A stretch of DNA of 63,438 nucleotides from Pleurocapsales cyanobacterium LEGE 10410 (GTDB taxonomy: Bacteria > Cyanobacteriota > Cyanobacteriia > Cyanobacteriales > Xenococcaceae). The stretch covers positions 1-63,438 of the forward strand of contig JADEXJ010000014.1 of assembly GCA_015207195.1 (NCBI GenBank). The letters are read 5' to 3'. Position 1 is the first letter of the stretch. Every line of letters starts with the position of its first letter. A model generated the notes under the pieces. The model worked only from the letters and a program-made list of their open reading frames with translations, was not told the DNA's origin and made no database searches. Made by a program: the position numbers and the translations under genes. Positions 25,531 to 34,481 of this stretch are shown here, in pieces.

Positions 25531-26781
25531 TTAGTTTGGTACTGTTTCCAAAGCACGGTTGGTTAACGAGTGGAGTCCGTGCAAACCTGAAATTAGAGAA
25601 ACAAAATCTTGACGAGAAGACCAATTGCTGTCAGTTTGGACAATTTTTTGCGCTTCACCAAAGTAAGAATCTTTGGGTAAATGAGCATCATAAAAATATT
25701 TAACGAAGGACAGAACATCGCCTAGGAAATTTTTGTACGCCGTCTCATAAGTGTTTAAGAACTCGGCTTCTTTTTGCGGATTATTCAAAGCTTGATTGAG
25801 CATGTTTGCTCCCAAACTTCCAGAATTCATTGCCAGCCACACGCCAGTAGAAAAAAGCGGATCGACAAACCCAGCAGCATCTCCCGCTATTAAAAAGCCA
25901 GGACCACAGAATTGTTTGCAAGTATATGACCAATCGCGAATTGAACGAATTGGTTGAGCTTGTTCGGCATCGATCAAACGACGACCAGTTTCGGCACTAT
26001 TAGTTACAACTTGAAGATAAGTTTTTTCAATGCTTTCGCTGAGTAGCTGTCGGTACTTATCCACTGTAGTTACCCAGCCGATACTGGTAAGCCCATCGTG
26101 TCGAGGAATTACCCAAATCCAACCATTTGGGGTATTTTCAGTTAGGATGTTTCCCGCAGCCAAACCATCGTACTGTTCGACATTTTTGAAGTAAGTCCAG
26201 GTGGCGATATTCCTTAGTTTGTCATCATCTTCAACTAGATTTAGGTGACGACCTAGAATTGCAGCTTGACCCGTAGCATCGACAATATACTTAGCAGTAG
26301 CATTTTGTATCTGTCCTTGAGAGTTTTTAAATTCAACTCCCTTGCAGCGATCACCATCAAAATGTACGTTTGTCACCTTGTGTTCTTCACGAACATCTAC
26401 GCCTTTGCTTTGCGCGTGTCTGAGCAGTAGTTCGTCAAATTCAGAGCGAATAACTTGGTAAGTAGAACCATACTTTTGGGCTGCAATCGAGCGATCGCAA
26501 AAGCGAACGTCCCAGGGTGCGCGATCCTGTCCCCAAACAAATGTAGCTCCATACTTTTTAACAAAGCCATGAGCATCAACTTTATCCAACACTTCTAATT
26601 CATCAAGGATTGGCACGACTCCAGGAACCATTGATTCTCCAATGTGATAACGAGGAAACTTTTCGCTTTCTAAAAGCAAAACATCGCGATTTTGTTTGGA
26701 TAGTAATGTGGCGATTGTCGAACCAGCTGGACCACCGCCAATTACAACTACGTCATGGTCATGTTCCTTTTGTAGTGGCAT
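25531..26781 (-). CDS. FAD-dependent halogenase
   Basis: 416 aa. The FAD site is IGGGPAGST (14-22) and the FADH-loop motif FPRYHIGES (42-50). The halogenase signature WIWVIP lies at 221-226 and GDAAGFVDPLFSTG at 300-313. A lysine pair, K75-K76 in GFVKKYGA, is placed where phenol/pyrrole halogenases carry the catalytic Lys that relays hypohalous acid. The protein is shorter than tryptophan halogenases (about 530 aa) and fits the phenolic variant class. It would chlorinate or brominate an activated aromatic ring using reduced flavin supplied by a separate reductase. A good RBS (AGAGGAA) precedes the ATG. Geranylgeranyl-reductase-like oxidoreductases share the fold, but WxWxIP argues for halogenation. 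Confidence 0.87.
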   Translation of the reverse strand: MPLQKEHDHDVVVIGGGPAGSTIATLLSKQNRDVLLLESEKFPRYHIGESMVPGVVPILDELEVLDKVDAHGFVKKYGATFVWGQDRAPWDVRFCDRSIAAQKYGSTYQVIRSEFDELLLRHAQSKGVDVREEHKVTNVHFDGDRCKGVEFKNSQGQIQNATAKYIVDATGQAAILGRHLNLVEDDDKLRNIATWTYFKNVEQYDGLAAGNILTENTPNGWIWVIPRHDGLTSIGWVTTVDKYRQLLSESIEKTYLQVVTNSAETGRRLIDAEQAQPIRSIRDWSYTCKQFCGPGFLIAGDAAGFVDPLFSTGVWLAMNSGSLGANMLNQALNNPQKEAEFLNTYETAYKNFLGDVLSFVKYFYDAHLPKDSYFGEAQKIVQTDSNWSSRQDFVSLISGLHGLHSLTNRALETVPN

Positions 26782-26944
26782 AATTTAAGATTCCTCTTAA
26801 CTAAAACTCAAGTTGAATAGCTAACTCCAACTATGACATTTAAAACCTAAAGCTGAGATTGATAAAGGTCTGAAAATTGCGCAATTTATGTTTATTTTGT
26901 GTAGATAGCCGTATTGCGAGTAGAGAGTCTATCTTAAGGGATTC

Positions 26945-27090
26945 CCTAACAGGGAGTAGCAAGTAGCGAGTAGCAAGTAGCGAATAGCAAGTAGCGAATA
27001 GCGAGTAGCAAGTAGCAAGTAGCAAGTAGCGAGTAGCGAGTAGCGAATAGCGAGTAGCAAGTAGCAAGTAGCAAGTAGCGAGTAGTTTAT
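26945..27090. repeat. STRR heptamer array (GTAGCRA type)
   Basis: About 20 tandem copies of AGTAGCA/AGTAGCG/AATAGCG. The array lies upstream of the halogenase gene, between it and the yjdF-like gene. The apparent frame LLATRYSLLATRY is only the translation of the repeat. Confidence 0.95.
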
Positions 27091-27117
27091 TTCTTACTTC
27101 TCCTCCAACCCCAGTCT

Positions 27118-27534
27118 CTATCTCCCCCGATGTTTCTGTTTTCGCTTGTTTCTAGCTAGTTCGCGTTTATACTCGCGTTTGGCTGCCCGTTCTTCCTTGG
27201 AGACAGCAACCTGTTCTTGTTTGTTTTCTTCCTGCTGGATCCGCATAACCTCCTGAGATTGAGTGGAGATACCCGATCGCTCTTTTTCTCGTCTAATCTG
27301 ACGTTGCAGGCGTTTAGGATTGATGCGTCGTTTTTTGGCAGCAGGATCTATAGGTAAACCGACCCTCATGCGCTCTAGCAGAGTTTTATACTCAAGGCTC
27401 AGGATAAACTCATAAACATTTTCCGAGCTTGGTTCGGAACCGAAAACATGACGGGTTGCATAGAGCAAACCATCACGCTCATCTTCGATTAGAGCGATCC
27501 AAAAGGGCGACTCAAATAAGATCGACAGCTTCAT
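27118..27534 (-). CDS. YjdF-family protein
   Basis: 138 aa from ATG 27534, 7 bp after the MFS stop. The N-terminal half MKLSILFESPFWIALIED and the later VYEFILSLEYKTLLERM fit the YjdF (DUF2992) family. The C-terminal third is an extremely basic and acidic low-complexity tail (KRRINPKRLQRQIRREKERS...). In Firmicutes yjdF genes are controlled by a riboswitch for azaaromatic compounds and are thought to help detoxify aromatics. Here the gene is paired with an MFS exporter inside an aromatic PKS cluster, which suggests self-protection; this remains inference. Confidence 0.8.
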   Translation of the reverse strand: MKLSILFESPFWIALIEDERDGLLYATRHVFGSEPSSENVYEFILSLEYKTLLERMRVGLPIDPAAKKRRINPKRLQRQIRREKERSGISTQSQEVMRIQQEENKQEQVAVSKEERAAKREYKRELARNKRKQKHRGR

Positions 27535-27541
27535 ATCTCTT

Positions 27542-28738
27542 TCAAATCTTCTCGGCAATAAATGATGTAGAGACTTTGACTACTAAAAATGTTACCGATG
27601 CCTGTAGGAGTAATATTCCCGTCAGAATATAGGTATTGTCCAACCCCATAAAACTAGCTATTGGTTGAGCGAAGATGGGTGAGAGAAACTGTCCGAGAAA
27701 CAGCGAGGTCGTCAATCCGCCTAAAGCTCGCCCGCGTAAAGGAGGGGGAACTACTGTCACCAGCCAAACGCTAAAGTTAGGCATCATCAGCCCAAATCCA
27801 AATCCAGCAACAATCAGACCAACCAACACTATCTGATAGCTTCCTCCCGCGCCAACAATCATTAGACCGATCGCCGTTAGCAAAAGACCCACAATTACCA
27901 CACTGCTATAGTCCATTCTCTGTTTGACAGCACCATATCTAGAAGAGGCGATCGCCCCAGCGAGAGTAGAGGCAGCAATTGCTATTCCACTTTCTGCTGG
28001 GCTTGAGTTACTCAGATCTTTGAGATAGAACGGCAGCTGTACGGGAATCAGAAAATAAGCCATGTTGTAAAAAACAGCAGTTCCATAAATTCCCCACAAT
28101 AACTGCCTGGGTAGTTTTAACTGATGTCCCCCCCCTAAACCACCTCTTGCTACCTTTTCGAGCTTCGGTTCAAAGATGTTAACGACAATCAGCAACATAA
28201 AGACCACGGCAACTGCATAGAGCAAAAAGGGCATCCGCCAGTTAATGTTGGCAATAATACCCCCCAGACAGATGAAAACTACTCCGCCCATGCCCATCGC
28301 AGCAGCCTGAAGACCCATAAAACTGGCTCGCTGCTGTCCTTGATAATAATCGCCGATAATAGTTAATACTCCAGTCATCGTTCCTGCCACCGAGATGCCC
28401 AGCAAAATCCGACTGAACAGAATTGCCCACAAAGAGTTAAGCAAGAACCCCGCACTACCTGCACAGGCAAAAAGTAAGGTAGAGCCGACTAATAATGGTT
28501 TACGTCCGATGCGATCGGTTAATAGTCCAGCAAACGGACCCCCAAGGGCAATAAATAATGCGGGAATAGTCAAGGCTAATTTAGACAAATAAGCAGCATT
28601 ATCGACGTTGGCATTGGCAAAGTGTTCGCTCATCTCTGGCAATGAAGGAGCTATGGTAGCTCCCGCCATCACGGTCAGGCTGCTAACTAACAGCAGAGTA
28701 GCCTTGATGGGAACTGAATCAGGATTGGGTCGCTTCAT
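27542..28738 (-). CDS. MFS drug transporter
   Basis: 398 aa with 12 predicted TM helices. The early GATIAPSLPEMSEHF and the loop GGPFAGLLTDRIGRKP are typical of Bcr/EmrB/multidrug MFS proteins. It stands immediately upstream of yjdF and is co-oriented with the halogenase/efflux genes. A role in resistance or export of the aromatic product is plausible. Confidence 0.87.
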   Translation of the reverse strand: MKRPNPDSVPIKATLLLVSSLTVMAGATIAPSLPEMSEHFANANVDNAAYLSKLALTIPALFIALGGPFAGLLTDRIGRKPLLVGSTLLFACAGSAGFLLNSLWAILFSRILLGISVAGTMTGVLTIIGDYYQGQQRASFMGLQAAAMGMGGVVFICLGGIIANINWRMPFLLYAVAVVFMLLIVVNIFEPKLEKVARGGLGGGHQLKLPRQLLWGIYGTAVFYNMAYFLIPVQLPFYLKDLSNSSPAESGIAIAASTLAGAIASSRYGAVKQRMDYSSVVIVGLLLTAIGLMIVGAGGSYQIVLVGLIVAGFGFGLMMPNFSVWLVTVVPPPLRGRALGGLTTSLFLGQFLSPIFAQPIASFMGLDNTYILTGILLLQASVTFLVVKVSTSFIAEKI

Positions 28739-28992
28739 GAATTTTGATTTAGGTCGCAGGTGTTTAGCTGCCTTTGATAGTTCTAGGTTGAATATTGCTA
28801 TAGCTAAATGCTTAGAGTAACCACACCATCTAGGCGCGATCGCCTATGTTGCTTATCAGCTACGTCTAGATTTAAATGATTTAACGTTCAAACGTGTAGA
28901 TAGATTTTGATTAGCTGCGACTTATTTTACTCCGAAGAATAAATTTGGAAGTATAAGTTATGGAGGAATAAAGTGTTAAAAGAGCTTATTGC

Positions 28993-29043
28993 TGCAAAAA
29001 AAAAGGAAAAGGCTCTAGTTTAGTCTAGAATTTCCTTTTCCCG
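28993..29043 (-). terminator. Rho-independent terminator of the RTX gene
   Basis: On the minus strand, GGAAAAGG...CTAG pairs with CTAGA...CCTTTTCC around a short loop and is followed by a run of nine T (plus-strand A-run at about 28997-29005). It lies about 40 bp after the RTX stop codon. Confidence 0.75.
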
Positions 29044-29084
29044 ATCCTTGAAGGAACAAGATTGTGGTTGTGTGTGACTAAAAA

Positions 29085-30671
29085 TTAAACGAAATCTGAA
29101 GGACTAATTACGCTGGCATCTACTTCGTATAGAGAAGCCAGTACTTCTCCCGTAGAGGATAGGCTAATTTCGGTATTATCATCCTGTTGTGAAATGTTCA
29201 GATGGCTGAATTGCACATCTCCATAAAGAGAAAGCTTATCTACTCCATTAACATAATCGAGAATCAGATCCTCACCGCGACCCGATGTAATCTTGAAGAT
29301 ATCAGCATCAGCACCACCGACTAGAGTATCATGACCTTTACCACCTTTGAGAATATCGTCTCCCTCACCGCCCCGTAGAATATCCTTGCCTCTACCACCT
29401 AAGAGGGTATCATTGCCCAAACCTCCAACAATGAGGTCTTTGCCACCTTTTCCATCAATATGATTGTTGCCCGAATCGCCGTATAGGCGATCGTGTTTAC
29501 GAGTGGGATTAGAGATAGGGTCGGCGCGGAAAATAGCAAAAGTGCCGTCTTCGAGTCGAGCCTGAACAGCAACTTGACCCAAATCGTTAAATGCTTCTTG
29601 AACAAATGTAATTTCCCCAACCGTAGAGCCAGCAATTTCATCACCCACCGAAGCAACCCGCGTAATGCCAAGTTCTGATGCCACATAGATTCCCGCACTG
29701 CCATCATCTAGTTCGGCATAGAATGCCACTTCTCCATTGTTGTTAAGAGCGGTTTCAGAACTAAAAAAGTCAAACTTTCCACTATCGTCTACTAACAGTT
29801 CTGTCTCTCCATAACTATTAGTATAAATACCACGGGTACCATCATCCCGTTGTACTAAAAAGGCAGTCGTTCCTTCGTCGTTAAGGTCGGGATAGCTAAA
29901 GAGATCGAATTCACCCTCGCTGTTGGCAACTTCAGTAATTGTCTCACCATCGCCGACAAAGATTCCCTGTCCTCCAGCATCCAAACCAGCGTTAAATGCC
30001 ACCTCATCATGTTCATTGAGAGCGGGAGAAATATCCAACGAGGTTATCGGACCGTCACCACCAAGAACATCCAAACTAACGTCAAAGCTGCTAAAAATAC
30101 CGTCGGTGGAGGCAATTTCTGTAGTCTCACCATCACTAAGAGTATAAATCCCCGAAGTTACAGGGAAATCAACTGGCACATTTAAAAAATTTCCTGCTGC
30201 ATAGGAAATTGTTCCGCGATTGTTAAGATTGACTCCAGCAAAAGCGTTGAATGCGTCGGTACTTTCTAAGACAACGACTGGTTCTTGTTCGCCATCACCA
30301 ACTTGAATCGTAATTCTGTCAAACTGGATAATCGGTTCACCGTTCTCATCCAAAACTGGTGCGCCATTTTCATCGGTCAAGAGACTGGTTTCACTCTGAA
30401 TAAAAGCAGCTTGTCCGAGGTCGTTGATTGACGGTTCAAAAACAGGCTTAAACTCTCCTGTAGTCAAAAATGCCTCGCTATTGTCGATAAAAGTTCCCGT
30501 CGAAACATCATCTTGATAGTTGTTGGCATAAAATATAGCGAAAGGAGGCAGCTCGGGACTAAGAAAACCTTCAAAAGCAACGTCACTTCTTTCATTGATT
30601 ACGCCAGCAGTAAAAGAAGTGAAAGGAGGGGCAATAAAGCTAGATACTTGAGTAAAATCAAACTTATTCAT
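29085..30671 (-). CDS. Secreted beta-propeller-like repeat protein with C-terminal RTX calcium-binding repeats
   Basis: 528 aa. Residues about 10-400 consist of repeated units of the type LN..G.VAF.A.LDDGS.GIYV..GE, about seven copies, like the DUF7453 repeats. Residues 410-470 have classical RTX nonapeptides (GGKGKDILRGG, GGEGDDILKGG). No Sec signal is visible, as expected of type I secretion substrates. It sits between the two MFS/P450 segments in the same orientation. A cell-surface or extracellular Ca2+-dependent protein is the safest description; a link to the polyketide is unproven. It ends at a good terminator. Confidence 0.8.
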   Translation of the reverse strand: MNKFDFTQVSSFIAPPFTSFTAGVINERSDVAFEGFLSPELPPFAIFYANNYQDDVSTGTFIDNSEAFLTTGEFKPVFEPSINDLGQAAFIQSETSLLTDENGAPVLDENGEPIIQFDRITIQVGDGEQEPVVVLESTDAFNAFAGVNLNNRGTISYAAGNFLNVPVDFPVTSGIYTLSDGETTEIASTDGIFSSFDVSLDVLGGDGPITSLDISPALNEHDEVAFNAGLDAGGQGIFVGDGETITEVANSEGEFDLFSYPDLNDEGTTAFLVQRDDGTRGIYTNSYGETELLVDDSGKFDFFSSETALNNNGEVAFYAELDDGSAGIYVASELGITRVASVGDEIAGSTVGEITFVQEAFNDLGQVAVQARLEDGTFAIFRADPISNPTRKHDRLYGDSGNNHIDGKGGKDLIVGGLGNDTLLGGRGKDILRGGEGDDILKGGKGHDTLVGGADADIFKITSGRGEDLILDYVNGVDKLSLYGDVQFSHLNISQQDDNTEISLSSTGEVLASLYEVDASVISPSDFV

Positions 30672-31756
30672 GGTTAGTGGAAATAGAGTTAATAAATGCG
30701 ATCTGCAAGGTTAGTTACAAAGTATCGGTCGGGTTGGACAAAGAGCGATACAACATCAAAGAATAATTAATATGTTGTCGAAATAACTGGCTAGCTAGAG
30801 TTACAGAAATTCCAGAAAACGATGATTTTCATTTGATAATTGATAAGATTGAGACGACAAGGTTCAGCTTTATTTCGTGTGAATTACTGAAAACTTGCTA
30901 ACAAATTCTAGTTACGCGCATTGAGTTAAGATTGGATTTTCTAAGTGACAAGGCTCAAATTGCGTTCAAAATCATAGTAAAATTTGAGCAAATTATACTG
31001 ATAGGAAAACTTAGATAGTAATCTCAGAACATCAATCAAAAAATAGTTTTGGTTCGATCAATTACGACTTACCAAACAAATAACCTGATAACTTTAAGAG
31101 CCTATTAAAACTGTATAAAATTACAAATTACTGAGAGATTTTGTCGAGTGGGATCGAGAGAAAACGACAAAACCTACTACGACTATTGGTCAAGCATCAA
31201 CTAAATTTTTTTTTCGATAAACTTTACAGAAGCTTGACATATTTATCACTCTACAATCAAGTACTTTCACTGAAGTTCATCCAAACTTCATCATCTGCCT
31301 GCATGTGGCTCGACCGTAGCCCACACGCTTTGCGCTCTGAGCGTCGATCAAACGAAACTAATCAGCTGACAAACTGTTGATTATGATTAATGGGTCACTG
31401 GTGCTGGTTCATCTGCATATAAAACTTGCGAATTAATTATGTACTACAAAATTTGTATCATGTAAATTTAAGGTCTGAGGTGGATAAAAGACTAAAAATC
31501 AAATGAGTTATGTGTGTTTTATGTATGCTTTATGGTTTATGATTGAGCATTTTGTGATTCGATCCTTATTAGTTTCACAGCTTAAATCTACAAAATTAAG
31601 ACAATTCTTCGACATAACTTAGACAAAACCTATTGAGTAAAATCCAGATTGTCTGTTTGGTTTGCACTGCTGGATTAACTCATGAGTATGAGTGGTACAC
31701 AAAGAAAAACGGGCGTTGCTGAATTGTAATGATTCAATCGAGCAAGAACAGTGATA
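30672..31756. other. Intergenic region between RTX and P450 genes
   Basis: About 1.1 kb, AT-rich, with no convincing gene. A 79-codon plus-strand frame at 31141-31380 is low-complexity and unsupported. The promoter of the RTX gene should lie near 30672-30800. Confidence 0.5.
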
Positions 31757-31788
31757 CAAAAAAACGATATGAATTGAATTCATATCGT
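31757..31788 (-). terminator. Terminator of the P450 operon
   Basis: A perfect palindrome, ACGATATGAATT then G then AATTCATATCGT (31764-31788). On the minus strand it is followed by a seven-T run (plus-strand A's at 31758-31764). It lies about 90 bp past the P450 stop and should end the ABM-OMT-OMT-P450 transcript. Confidence 0.8.
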
Positions 31789-31880
31789 CTCAGATTCTAA
31801 ATTAACTTTAATTGTACCGACCTACTTACTTGCGTAGACCTTCAACCTTTTTTCCTTTGATAGTAATTGAATGAGTAGTA

Positions 31881-33245
31881 TTACTCTGGTACTGATTCTG
31901 CAAGGGCATGTAAACTTACCTCAAGATCCTCCTGTACCTTGGAAGGCTCGTAAACTGGAGCAATAGCACTTTTCTCTGGAGCTATTTTCCAGTCATAGTT
32001 GCGCAGCAGCAAAGACATAAAAATCTTCATTTCCATTTGAGCAAACTGATAGCCCAGACAAACATGAGGACCACTGCCAAAACCGACTAGGGCAAAAGGA
32101 TGCTGTTTATCTTCTTCGCGAGGCGGGGCAAAGCGATCTGGATCAAAGCGATCGGGATCGGCATATAGTTCTGGCAGGCGGTGAGTCAACAATGGCGACA
32201 CATCTACCATCCATCCCTTAGGAATCCGATAGCCATCATACTCAATATCTTCCAGGACTCCGCGAGAAATATTCTGTACGGGAGGATAGAGTCTTTCTAC
32301 TTCTTTAAGGGCATAGCCAAGCTGGGTCATCTGTTTTAAGTGAGATAGTTGCAAGGGTTCATCCCCTACTACCTCAGCTTGTTCGTTTAACAAACGCTCT
32401 TTCCAAGCGGGATTGGCATCTAATTCGAACAGTAGCCAGGAAATTAGCACGGCTGGATTTTCGTGTCCTGCAAATAAGACCATCAATAGCTGGTCGATGA
32501 TTTCAGTATCGCTTAAGGGTTCGCCGTTTTCGGTAACAGAAGCCAGAAATAAACCCAAAAAGTCTTGAGAAGCTCCTAAATCGCCATTTTTACGCCTTTT
32601 ATCAATCTTTTTCTGTAAAAAAGCCTTGAGCTTACGACGCGCTCCCTGAGAACGTCCGTAAAGAGTAAAAGGTAGATCGATATGTATCCGCGCTCTACGT
32701 CCCACTAACATAGTCAGAAAATGCTTGAGTGCTTCCCCAAACTCTTCTGGGGTTTCTACGCCAATAATTAAGCGTAATGCCACCGTTACAGAAAATTCCG
32801 TAAAACTGTCGATCGCCCCTAGAGTTTCTCCCGTGGCTTTTTCGCTCAGAAAGTCCTGAGAAATCTCGTCTATGGTAGCAAAATAATTATTAAGTGCCTG
32901 TCCGTGCATCGCTGGGTGCATCAGCTTGCGGGTTGCTTTGTGTTGTTTGCCATCCTGGAGTAACAATCCCGTACCAAAGATCGGCTTGAGAAATACCCAC
33001 CCTTGTCCTGCGGATAGACAATCTGCTTTATCTTTCAGCACCAGGCGGTTAGCTTCAGGACCAATTAAAAAAGCAAACTTTTTGCCAAAGATGCGCGACT
33101 TAAAAATCGAACCATAACGCTCTAGACGCTGGCGATAGAACATCTCTTCTCCCGAAAAGAGTTCCTCTGTCTCGCCTTTGGAACCACCAAAGCTGCCTGG
33201 CATTTCTTCGGCAGACTTAAGCTGCGCTCGTTGTTGCAATACCAT
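31881..33245 (-). CDS. Cytochrome P450
   Basis: 454 aa with all heme-thiolate landmarks: the I helix FAGHENPAVLISW (258-270), ExxR in KEVERLYPP (E315, R318), the PERF-like FDPDRFAPP and the cysteine loop FALVGFGSGPHVCLG with Cys396. Unusually, the conserved I-helix threonine position is Asn263, followed by Pro. Similar Thr-to-Asn changes are known from aryl-coupling P450s of glycopeptide pathways. It is the last gene of a four-gene minus-strand operon with the ABM and two methyltransferases. Hydroxylation, ether formation or phenol coupling of the aromatic product are possible. The spacer before its ATG is repeat sequence without a clear ribosome binding site. Confidence 0.93.
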   Translation of the reverse strand: MVLQQRAQLKSAEEMPGSFGGSKGETEELFSGEEMFYRQRLERYGSIFKSRIFGKKFAFLIGPEANRLVLKDKADCLSAGQGWVFLKPIFGTGLLLQDGKQHKATRKLMHPAMHGQALNNYFATIDEISQDFLSEKATGETLGAIDSFTEFSVTVALRLIIGVETPEEFGEALKHFLTMLVGRRARIHIDLPFTLYGRSQGARRKLKAFLQKKIDKRRKNGDLGASQDFLGLFLASVTENGEPLSDTEIIDQLLMVLFAGHENPAVLISWLLFELDANPAWKERLLNEQAEVVGDEPLQLSHLKQMTQLGYALKEVERLYPPVQNISRGVLEDIEYDGYRIPKGWMVDVSPLLTHRLPELYADPDRFDPDRFAPPREEDKQHPFALVGFGSGPHVCLGYQFAQMEMKIFMSLLLRNYDWKIAPEKSAIAPVYEPSKVQEDLEVSLHALAESVPE

Positions 33246-33279
33246 TTACTTATTATTTGTTACTTATTATTTATTACTT

Positions 33280-34338
33280 TTAAACAGGTACAGCCTCGAT
33301 GATGCTGTTAGCAGTTTGGGTAGGAATAATTCGGCTAACCTCAAAACCAGCTTTGGTTAGTAAATCGCGATATTCTTCTGCTTTGCGTTCTCGTCCACCA
33401 GGAGTTGTCAACAAAGATTCGATATCGATCAACTTACCGACGAAAGGTTCGTTACCTTCGGGCAGAATCATTTCCACCAGCAACAGCTTTCCTGTATCAG
33501 TTATTCCCTGACGGCAGTTTTGTAGTATTTTAATTGCCCGTTCATCATCCCAGTTATGGATCGTGAACATCAAAATATATGTATCCCCACCGCTAGGAAC
33601 GGTTTTGACACATTCCCCAGCCACCAGTTCACAGCGATCGCTCAACCCCGCCTGTTCGATGGCTGGTTTGGCAGCAGCGATCGCACTTTCAAAATCAAAT
33701 AAAATTCCCTTCATCTGTGGATGAGCTTTGAGGAGGGGGATTAGGGTACTTCCCGCCCCCGCAAAGATCCCCAACTCTACTACTGTCTTGGTGTCGGAAA
33801 AATCGTAGTTGGTTAGCAGAGAATTAGATGCCCGACTGGAGATGCTAACTTTAGAATCACTGGCTGTTTTTGCTGCTTCGGGATCGAGATAGAAATCAAA
33901 TAATCCCTGTCCGAAAAGATGGTCGAAGGCAGGTTTGCCAGTTTCAATGCTGTAGGGTAATTCTCCCCAAACTTCCCAATGCCAGTCTTGACCGAGAAAT
34001 TTAATCGCATCGCGGAGTGAACCAGGAGTATCGCCCCGCAAAAATTCCGCAGGAGGAGTCAATTTAAATTTACCTTCATCTTCGGCAAAGATACCTACGC
34101 TAGCCAGCGATCGCATTACTCGATAGAGAGATTGTTCGTGGGCTTCGGTTGCTTGAGCTAGTTCGGCAACACTTTTTGGTTCGTCTGCTAATAAATCTGC
34201 TATGCCCAATTCGGCAACGACATAGATAATTCTGGCAACCCGAAAGCCACCCAAAAATCGTAACATGGCGATTGGTGGGGGAACATTAGGCAAAACTTTA
34301 GCCTGTTGTCCCTTAGGCGCATCTGTAGTAGTTGTCAC
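33280..34338 (-). CDS. SAM-dependent O-methyltransferase (ASMT-like) 1
   Basis: 352 aa. The N-terminal winged-helix dimerisation domain (ELGIADLLADEPKSVAELAQ) is followed by the SAM-binding VVELGIFAGAGS and the catalytic-base motif TIHNWDDERA. It belongs to the class of plant-type/actinobacterial O-methyltransferases acting on phenols. It shares an operon with a paralogue at 34482 (clear similarity over the length), so two phenolic positions may be methylated. The methyl donor would come from the SAM cycle, to which the MetF-like gene at 2753 may contribute. Confidence 0.9.
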   Translation of the reverse strand: MTTTTDAPKGQQAKVLPNVPPPIAMLRFLGGFRVARIIYVVAELGIADLLADEPKSVAELAQATEAHEQSLYRVMRSLASVGIFAEDEGKFKLTPPAEFLRGDTPGSLRDAIKFLGQDWHWEVWGELPYSIETGKPAFDHLFGQGLFDFYLDPEAAKTASDSKVSISSRASNSLLTNYDFSDTKTVVELGIFAGAGSTLIPLLKAHPQMKGILFDFESAIAAAKPAIEQAGLSDRCELVAGECVKTVPSGGDTYILMFTIHNWDDERAIKILQNCRQGITDTGKLLLVEMILPEGNEPFVGKLIDIESLLTTPGGRERKAEEYRDLLTKAGFEVSRIIPTQTANSIIEAVPV

Positions 34339-34481
34339 GTTTGCTCCAATTTATGTTTGTATAGATAACTTGTTTGTGGATCTCAAAAGCAACAAGTAAA
34401 ATACGCTTGATTGCGAATATGTAGATAAGCCAAGGAATACTTGCAAATCGCAGCAACTTATTACTTATTACTTATTACTTC

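Noticed and set aside
26840-27067. Open frame reading LLATRYSLLATRYL on the minus strand
   Set aside because: It is the translation of an STRR heptamer array, not a gene.
26945-27090. Possible CRISPR array from the tandem repeats
   Set aside because: Units are seven bases with no spacers; these are STRR repeats.
31141-31380. 79-codon plus-strand frame between RTX and P450
   Set aside because: No recognisable domain and unsupported position.
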